9,454 bases of DNA from Scatosoma sp045645245 (lineage in GTDB: Bacteria > Bacillota > Clostridia > Christensenellales > Borkfalkiaceae), in NCBI GenBank assembly GCA_045645245.1, contig JAZRIK010000063.1, positions 1 through 9,454 of the forward strand, in the 5' to 3' direction. The position numbers and the translations under genes are program-made. The stretch's first letter is position 1. The number at the start of each line of letters is the position of its first letter. The notes under the pieces are model-generated. The model was not told the origin of the DNA and did not search any database. It saw only the letters and a list, made by a program, of their open reading frames with translations. Positions 5,914 to 9,454 of this stretch are shown here, one piece after another.

Positions 5914-6758
5914 CAACGCGGTTCAAACTTATCTAAAAACGAATGCTTTTTACCGTCCTGTTTATATTCTGCCAACGTATCTAACTGTACGTTATGGATA
6001 CTTTGGAAAATATTGTTTTCCACGTTTTCGTTTTCTTTTTTCAGCTCGGCTATCAACGCCTTCACGCGTTTTCTTGCGGAAAAGGTATCGTCGTCGCTGC
6101 CGCAAATCGCTTGCGTAAACTTACAAGCGCAGGCGATAAAATCCAAGCCGTTATGTTCTTTCCAACGCAAAATATCTTCTTCTAAAATGCAATACATCGG
6201 TCGAATAAGCTGCATCCCTTCAAAGTTGGTGCTTTGAATTTTAGGCAGCATACCTTGAATTTGCGCGCCGTACAGCATTCCCATTAAGGTCGTTTCAATG
6301 ACGTCGCTTTTGTGGTGTCCAAGCGCGATTTTGTTGCAGCCAAGCTCTTTGGCTTTCGCGTATAAATGTCCGCGGCGCATACGCGCGCATAAGTAGCAGG
6401 GATTGTCGCCGCACGCCGCTTCACTCGCGGCGAATATATCGCTTTCAAAAACAGTAATGGGTACTTGCAACAGCGCGGCGTTTTCTTCTATTTTTTTACG
6501 GTTACGCTCGTTGTAGCCGGGATCCATCACCAAAAACACAAGCTCAAACGGCGTTTCGCTGTGTTTTTGCAGCTCTTGCATCAATTTGGCAAGCAGCATA
6601 CTGTCTTTCCCGCCGGAAATGCAAACGGCGATTTTGTCGTTTTCTTGAATGAGCGCGTATTTTTTAACCGCCAGCACAAACGGCGACCACAGCGTTTTGC
6701 GATAGGTCGTGATAATCGAACGCTCGATTTGTTGATGTTTTTCTAAAATTTTCGGCAT
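5913..6758 (-). CDS. ttcA: TtcA-like PP-loop ATPase (tRNA 2-thiolation family)
   Basis: This is a cytosolic adenine-nucleotide alpha-hydrolase of the TtcA/TtuA branch. TtcA adenylates cytidine 32 of tRNA and installs sulfur with an Fe-S cluster. The PP-loop CISGGKDSM is at residues 46-54. The cluster-type CxxC is C121-Y-L-C124, directly followed by ARMRRGHLY, as in TtcA (CxxC then RxRRGxLY). A third cysteine region, IACACKFTQAICG (208-220), supplies C210, C212 and C219. IALGHHKSDVIETTLMGMLYG (144-164) is the second family block. The ATG at 6756-6758 has AAGG about 6 nt upstream, inside the last codons of the helicase gene, which ends 3 nt before. At 281 residues the length fits TtcA. Exact tRNA target is not assured, as paralogues in Clostridia are poorly characterised. 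Confidence 0.85.
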   Translation of the reverse strand: MPKILEKHQQIERSIITTYRKTLWSPFVLAVKKYALIQENDKIAVCISGGKDSMLLAKLMQELQKHSETPFELVFLVMDPGYNERNRKKIEENAALLQVPITVFESDIFAASEAACGDNPCYLCARMRRGHLYAKAKELGCNKIALGHHKSDVIETTLMGMLYGAQIQGMLPKIQSTNFEGMQLIRPMYCILEEDILRWKEHNGLDFIACACKFTQAICGSDDDTFSARKRVKALIAELKKENENVENNIFQSIHNVQLDTLAEYKQDGKKHSFLDKFEPR

Positions 6759-6761
6759 AGC

Positions 6762-8015
6762 TTACCTTATAATAAGTAGTTTTTCTTTTGCACGCGTGAT
6801 TGCGGTGTACAACCAGCGATTTTTTTCTTCTCCAAACGCCCAAGATTCGTCGAAAACGATAACGAAATCAAATTCCGACCCCTGCGCTTTATGGCAAGTG
6901 ATAGCGTAAGCGAACTCGAACCGCGTAATCGGTTCGTCGGCAACCGAACGCAGCTTATGCAGCAGGGCAAAATTCCCTTCGTGCACGACCGACCCGTCAA
7001 TGAGCGTGACTGCCCTATCGCCGTATAAATGCCGATACTCCCCGCGCGTAAAAATGGCGCTGTCAAAGGGTACGCGCACGCTCTCATCTACGAAATCCGC
7101 TTGAAAATCCATCGCGGCAAGGTCGTCGAAGCTTTCGCAAATATTACTTGCCGTACCGATAACGCCGTTGACGAGAAAGAACTTTTCGTCCTTATCCAGC
7201 GGTTTTTCCCAGTCGTTGAGCGTACAAATCAGCTTTTCCCCTTCCACGGGCATACGCTGGTCTTGCTCTATCCCCTTATACGCGCGGATTTCCGCGTTGA
7301 GCGCATTCCGCGTTTTATTTCTACCGCAAATAATTTGATCCGCCTGCATAAACAAACGCTTGCGCTGCGCTTTGGATAATCCGCTTTTCCCGATTACGCA
7401 CACTTTATCCCCGTAGTTTCCAAACGGAATGCGTTTGCCTTCGCGCGCCATCGTCGCTACTTGAATAATCGGATTGTCCGCCGCCTGCCGAACGATTTCC
7501 GTCATCGTATAATGCGGTTTTTCCATCAGCGGGCATACGCCCTTAACGGGCGGTAGCTGCGCGCCGTCCCCGCAAAAAAGACACTTGACGTTAAAGCTTA
7601 ACAAATCGTTTAATACCGTTTCGTTGATCATCGAAGCTTCGTCGATAACGATTAGTTTAATTTTTTGGTCGATACTGTCCTTTTTAATAAACCGAAGCTC
7701 CTGCTCGGCAATAATTTCGCCGTTTTCATCCACGTCCATATATTCTTCGTCGCGAATATAAATTAATCCGTGTACCGTGCCGGCAATCGTGCCGCTTTTG
7801 ACCAAGTTCGCCGCCGCCTTGCCCGTCGGGGATACGAATACCACTTCCACCCCCACCTTTAAGTGCAATACTTCTTTGGCTAAATAGTCGATTAAAAACG
7901 TCTTTCCCGTGCCCGCGTAGCCGGACAAAACAAACACCTTATCGTCCGTGTTAAAAAACCACTCGGCAATTAATTTTTTCGCATTTTCTTGGTCAGGCGT
8001 TAGTACGGTACTCAT
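6762..8015 (-). CDS. RecD2/Dda-like SF1B ATP-dependent DNA helicase, compact form
   Basis: This is a 5'-3' SF1B-type helicase or related ATPase, probably acting on single-stranded DNA in repair or replication restart. Using the ATG at 8013-8015 (417 residues) the motifs run in order: a Q-like opening LTPDQENA (5-12), Walker A GYAGTGKT (32-39), FVSPTGKAA (60-68), GTVHGLI (79-85), Walker B VIDEAS (123-128), GDGAQLPPV (149-157), EIVRQ (173-177), and a UvrD_C_2-type end with YAITCHKAQGSEFD (370-383) and LYTAITRAKEKL (402-413). It lacks the long N-terminal domain of full RecD2. The frame is open up to an ATG at 8108, but that extension (MPVFSFLQTN onward) crosses the promoter and terminator, so I reject it. 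No SD precedes 8015. The ttcA-like gene follows after 3 nt, so the two form an operon. Confidence 0.88.
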   Translation of the reverse strand: MSTVLTPDQENAKKLIAEWFFNTDDKVFVLSGYAGTGKTFLIDYLAKEVLHLKVGVEVVFVSPTGKAAANLVKSGTIAGTVHGLIYIRDEEYMDVDENGEIIAEQELRFIKKDSIDQKIKLIVIDEASMINETVLNDLLSFNVKCLFCGDGAQLPPVKGVCPLMEKPHYTMTEIVRQAADNPIIQVATMAREGKRIPFGNYGDKVCVIGKSGLSKAQRKRLFMQADQIICGRNKTRNALNAEIRAYKGIEQDQRMPVEGEKLICTLNDWEKPLDKDEKFFLVNGVIGTASNICESFDDLAAMDFQADFVDESVRVPFDSAIFTRGEYRHLYGDRAVTLIDGSVVHEGNFALLHKLRSVADEPITRFEFAYAITCHKAQGSEFDFVIVFDESWAFGEEKNRWLYTAITRAKEKLLIIR

Positions 8016-8025
8016 AACACAATTG

Positions 8026-8054
8026 ATTGTATCACAAATTTTTCCAAATTGCAA
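8026..8054 (-). promoter_or_regulatory. Vegetative promoter for the helicase-ttcA operon
   Basis: TTGCAA (8049-8054), 17 nt, and TACAAT (8026-8031) with an upstream TGA extended -10 form a strong sigma-A-type promoter on the minus strand. Only 10 nt separate the -10 box from the helicase ATG, so the leader would be about 4 nt. Confidence 0.7.
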
Positions 8055-8095
8055 GCGTTTTTTTGTATAAAAACGAACATTTGTTTGTAAAAATG

Positions 8096-8120
8096 AAAAA
8101 ACAGGCAAATACGCCCGTTT
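8096..8120 (-). terminator. Rho-independent terminator after the yihY-lipoprotein gene
   Basis: AAACGGGC (8113-8120) and GCCTGTTT (8099-8106) pair on the minus strand with one G-U wobble and a 6-nt loop, followed by a run of T (8101-8096, partly shared with the stem). It begins 27 nt after the stop at 8147. With the promoter at 8026-8054 it fills the 131-nt gap between the two genes. Confidence 0.8.
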
Positions 8121-8146
8121 TTCGATGATTTTTGCATAAACGAAGG

Positions 8147-8554
8147 TTATTTTTGCGCAAAACGGATATGCAGGGTTTGCCTGCCGATGGCGAAGGTGAC
8201 ATCGATTTGACCGTTTTTGATGGGAAACGTGCGCTCGATTGCATAATCGCCCATACCTACAAAGGTAATGCTCTCTTTTTCAAAATCGTACGCGTATTTC
8301 CCCGTTTCTTCCCCTTTTTTACCGTCTTTGCTTGCATACGAGAGCGTAAACGTGTCGTCGGGGCGTAATTCTAACCGCACGAACGAGAATTCGTCTAAAT
8401 ATTCTTTTTCGCCCAACGTTGCGCTTTTGCACTCGTATTCGCCTACGTACGGCTTGGTAATTTCGGGAAGCGTTGCCTTTCCGCACGCGGGGAAGCAAAA
8501 CGCAAGCGTGAATATCCCAACGAGTAGAGAACTTTTTAACGTCGTCTTTTTCAT
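8147..8554 (-). other. Lipoprotein-like module inside the yihY frame (possible separate gene)
   Basis: From the internal ATG at 8552-8554 the 135 residues look like a free-standing lipoprotein: MKKTTLKSS, a hydrophobic core LLVGIFTLAFCF, then PAC with Cys24 as possible lipidation site (Phe at -3 is atypical). The rest is a small beta-rich domain: KPYVGEYECKSATLGEKEYL, RLELRPDDTFTLSYASKDG, ETGKYAYDFEKESITFVG and TFAIGRQTLHIRFAQK. The pattern of YxGxYxxxSA, then LxPDxTFTLSY, then ETGxYxYD resembles small lipocalin-like domains common in clostridial lipoproteins, but I cannot assign a named family with certainty. There is no SD before the ATG. TAG and TAA triplets occur just upstream in the two other frames. 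Confidence 0.55.
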
Positions 8555-9382
8555 ACTATTTATTTTGCGGTATTTTGCACTTTTTATGCGCAGTTGCTTA
8601 TGCTCGGCAACAATACTTTCGCTATTGAATATGACGCCTGCGATAAAACAAATCATCATCACGTACAGCCAAAGCAAAAATACGATAATCGTACTCAACG
8701 CGCCGTATAATTTGCCTACGTTGCCGATTTTGAGATACGCGGAAAAGCCGAAAACTGCCACTCCCCACGCGGCGACGGTTAGAAGTGCGCCGGGAAGAAA
8801 ACGCTTCAACGGCGCTTTATACGGACAAATATATGCGTTGAGCAGCATCGTTAAACCAAACGCCACCACAAGCAATAACGCATAATCGGCAAGCCGTTCC
8901 ACTCTGCTGGATAAATAACTCGCAAATAAAAACGTGCCTATCGCCAATACGGCGGCAAGCGTAAGCGCGACAAGCATTACTATCAAGAGCAAAACGAACG
9001 CACTCAAACGCACACGCAGTCCGCGCTTGGGACGGGGAAATTCGTAGATGATTTCTCCGCTTAATCGCATTTGATAAAAGAGTGTGGTGGACGAATACAG
9101 CGTGGTAATGAGTAATATGGCGGACGCGCCCGTCGTGGCGTTTCTCGCTTCCGTTTGCACGTATGAAAATATTTCTTGTACCGATTCGAACACGGGCAAG
9201 CGCAAAAGCCGCGTGGTATCCACGGGAAATTTTCCAACGAGCAAAGTAAGCCAAAAGGTAAGCGGCACGATGGACATAATTAAAAAGAATACGAGCGTAC
9301 CTGCAATGGTCGTGTATTTTTTCAGCGCAAGCAGCGCGTATTTGTCTTTTATATATTGATAAACGCGGCGGATTTTGTTCAT
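8147..9382 (-). CDS. YihY/BrkB-family membrane protein with lipoprotein-like C-terminal module
   Basis: Residues 1-276 form a complete YihY/BrkB-type (formerly called RNase BN) inner-membrane protein of unknown function. KKYTTIAGTLVFFLIMSIVP (21-40) is the family opening with the first helix. Further helices are near 87-104, 127-157, 166-186, 198-216 and 227-254. IGNVGKLYGALSTIIVFLLW (219-238) is the conserved motif before the last helix. The usual family length is about 280 residues, but the frame continues without a stop into a signal-like segment and a 110-residue module (residues 277-411). With six helices the C-terminus would be cytoplasmic; the extra hydrophobic segment at 282-299 would carry the module outside. 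The ATG at 9380-9382 has no SD. It may be a true fusion or two genes joined by an indel. Confidence 0.8.
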   Translation of the reverse strand: MNKIRRVYQYIKDKYALLALKKYTTIAGTLVFFLIMSIVPLTFWLTLLVGKFPVDTTRLLRLPVFESVQEIFSYVQTEARNATTGASAILLITTLYSSTTLFYQMRLSGEIIYEFPRPKRGLRVRLSAFVLLLIVMLVALTLAAVLAIGTFLFASYLSSRVERLADYALLLVVAFGLTMLLNAYICPYKAPLKRFLPGALLTVAAWGVAVFGFSAYLKIGNVGKLYGALSTIIVFLLWLYVMMICFIAGVIFNSESIVAEHKQLRIKSAKYRKINSMKKTTLKSSLLVGIFTLAFCFPACGKATLPEITKPYVGEYECKSATLGEKEYLDEFSFVRLELRPDDTFTLSYASKDGKKGEETGKYAYDFEKESITFVGMGDYAIERTFPIKNGQIDVTFAIGRQTLHIRFAQK

Positions 9383-9387
9383 AATAT

Positions 9388-9416
9388 ATAGTATTTCCCC
9401 GCGCGCGCGATTTTAA
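9388..9416 (-). promoter_or_regulatory. Weak candidate promoter for yihY
   Basis: TTAAAA (9411-9416) and TACTAT (9388-9393) are 17 nt apart on the minus strand, each matching 4 of 6 consensus bases. The spacer contains five CG dinucleotides in a row (9400-9409). The -10 box ends 5 nt before the ATG, so the transcript would start at or inside the start codon. Confidence 0.35.
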
Positions 9417-9435
9417 CCCTTAAAACAGCGAAAAC

Positions 9436-9454
9436 GGCGGAAAAAATTTCCGCC
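9436..9454 (-). terminator. Hairpin at the right edge, probable terminator of the next gene upstream
   Basis: GGCGGAAA and TTTCCGCC form a perfect 8-bp stem with a 3-nt loop that ends at the window edge. On the minus strand it is followed by G then TTTT, a short and interrupted T-tract. It most likely ends a gene lying beyond the window and insulates yihY. The plus-strand continuation cannot be seen. Confidence 0.55.

Noticed and set aside
8016..8108. N-terminal extension of the helicase to an ATG at 8108
   Set aside because: The extra 31 residues resemble no helicase N-terminus, and the DNA holds the promoter for the shorter start and the T-tract of the upstream terminator.

Overview
The window reads as a piece of chromosome from an endospore-forming Gram-positive bacterium, most likely an uncultured member of Clostridia. 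The best evidence is the adjacent pair of sporulation genes yabP and yabQ followed by a divIC-type gene, the order known from Bacillus and Clostridium. Two lipobox-bearing lipoproteins, TTG start codons and purine-rich Shine-Dalgarno (SD) sites agree with this. I cannot name a genus. No rRNA, tRNA, CRISPR, insertion sequence or phage gene is visible.

Every gene lies on the minus strand, so transcription runs from high to low coordinates. From right to left: (1) a hairpin at the right edge, then a YihY/BrkB-family membrane protein whose frame runs straight into a lipoprotein-like C-terminal module; (2) a terminator and a strong promoter, then a compact RecD2/Dda-like superfamily 1 (SF1) helicase and a TtcA-like PP-loop tRNA thiolase; (3) yabP and yabQ, preceded by a sigma-E-like promoter; (4) divIC/ftsB-like, a short Ppx/GppA phosphatase, an M50 site-2-type protease and a three-helix membrane protein, tightly packed and served by a near-consensus vegetative promoter inside the 3' end of yabQ; (5) malQ with its own promoter and terminator; (6) the 5' part of a sugar-type ABC transporter solute-binding lipoprotein that runs off the left edge.

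The sporulation pair appears to have a mother-cell promoter, while the genes after it (cell division, polyphosphate or alarmone metabolism, intramembrane proteolysis) have a vegetative promoter. malQ and the binding lipoprotein suggest uptake and processing of malto-oligosaccharides, as separate transcription units.

The least ordinary signals are the YihY-lipoprotein fusion, and three first-in-unit genes (yihY, helicase, yabP) whose predicted promoters almost touch the start codon and that lack a convincing SD, which suggests leaderless or near-leaderless mRNAs. I found no defence system or clearly new multi-gene system.
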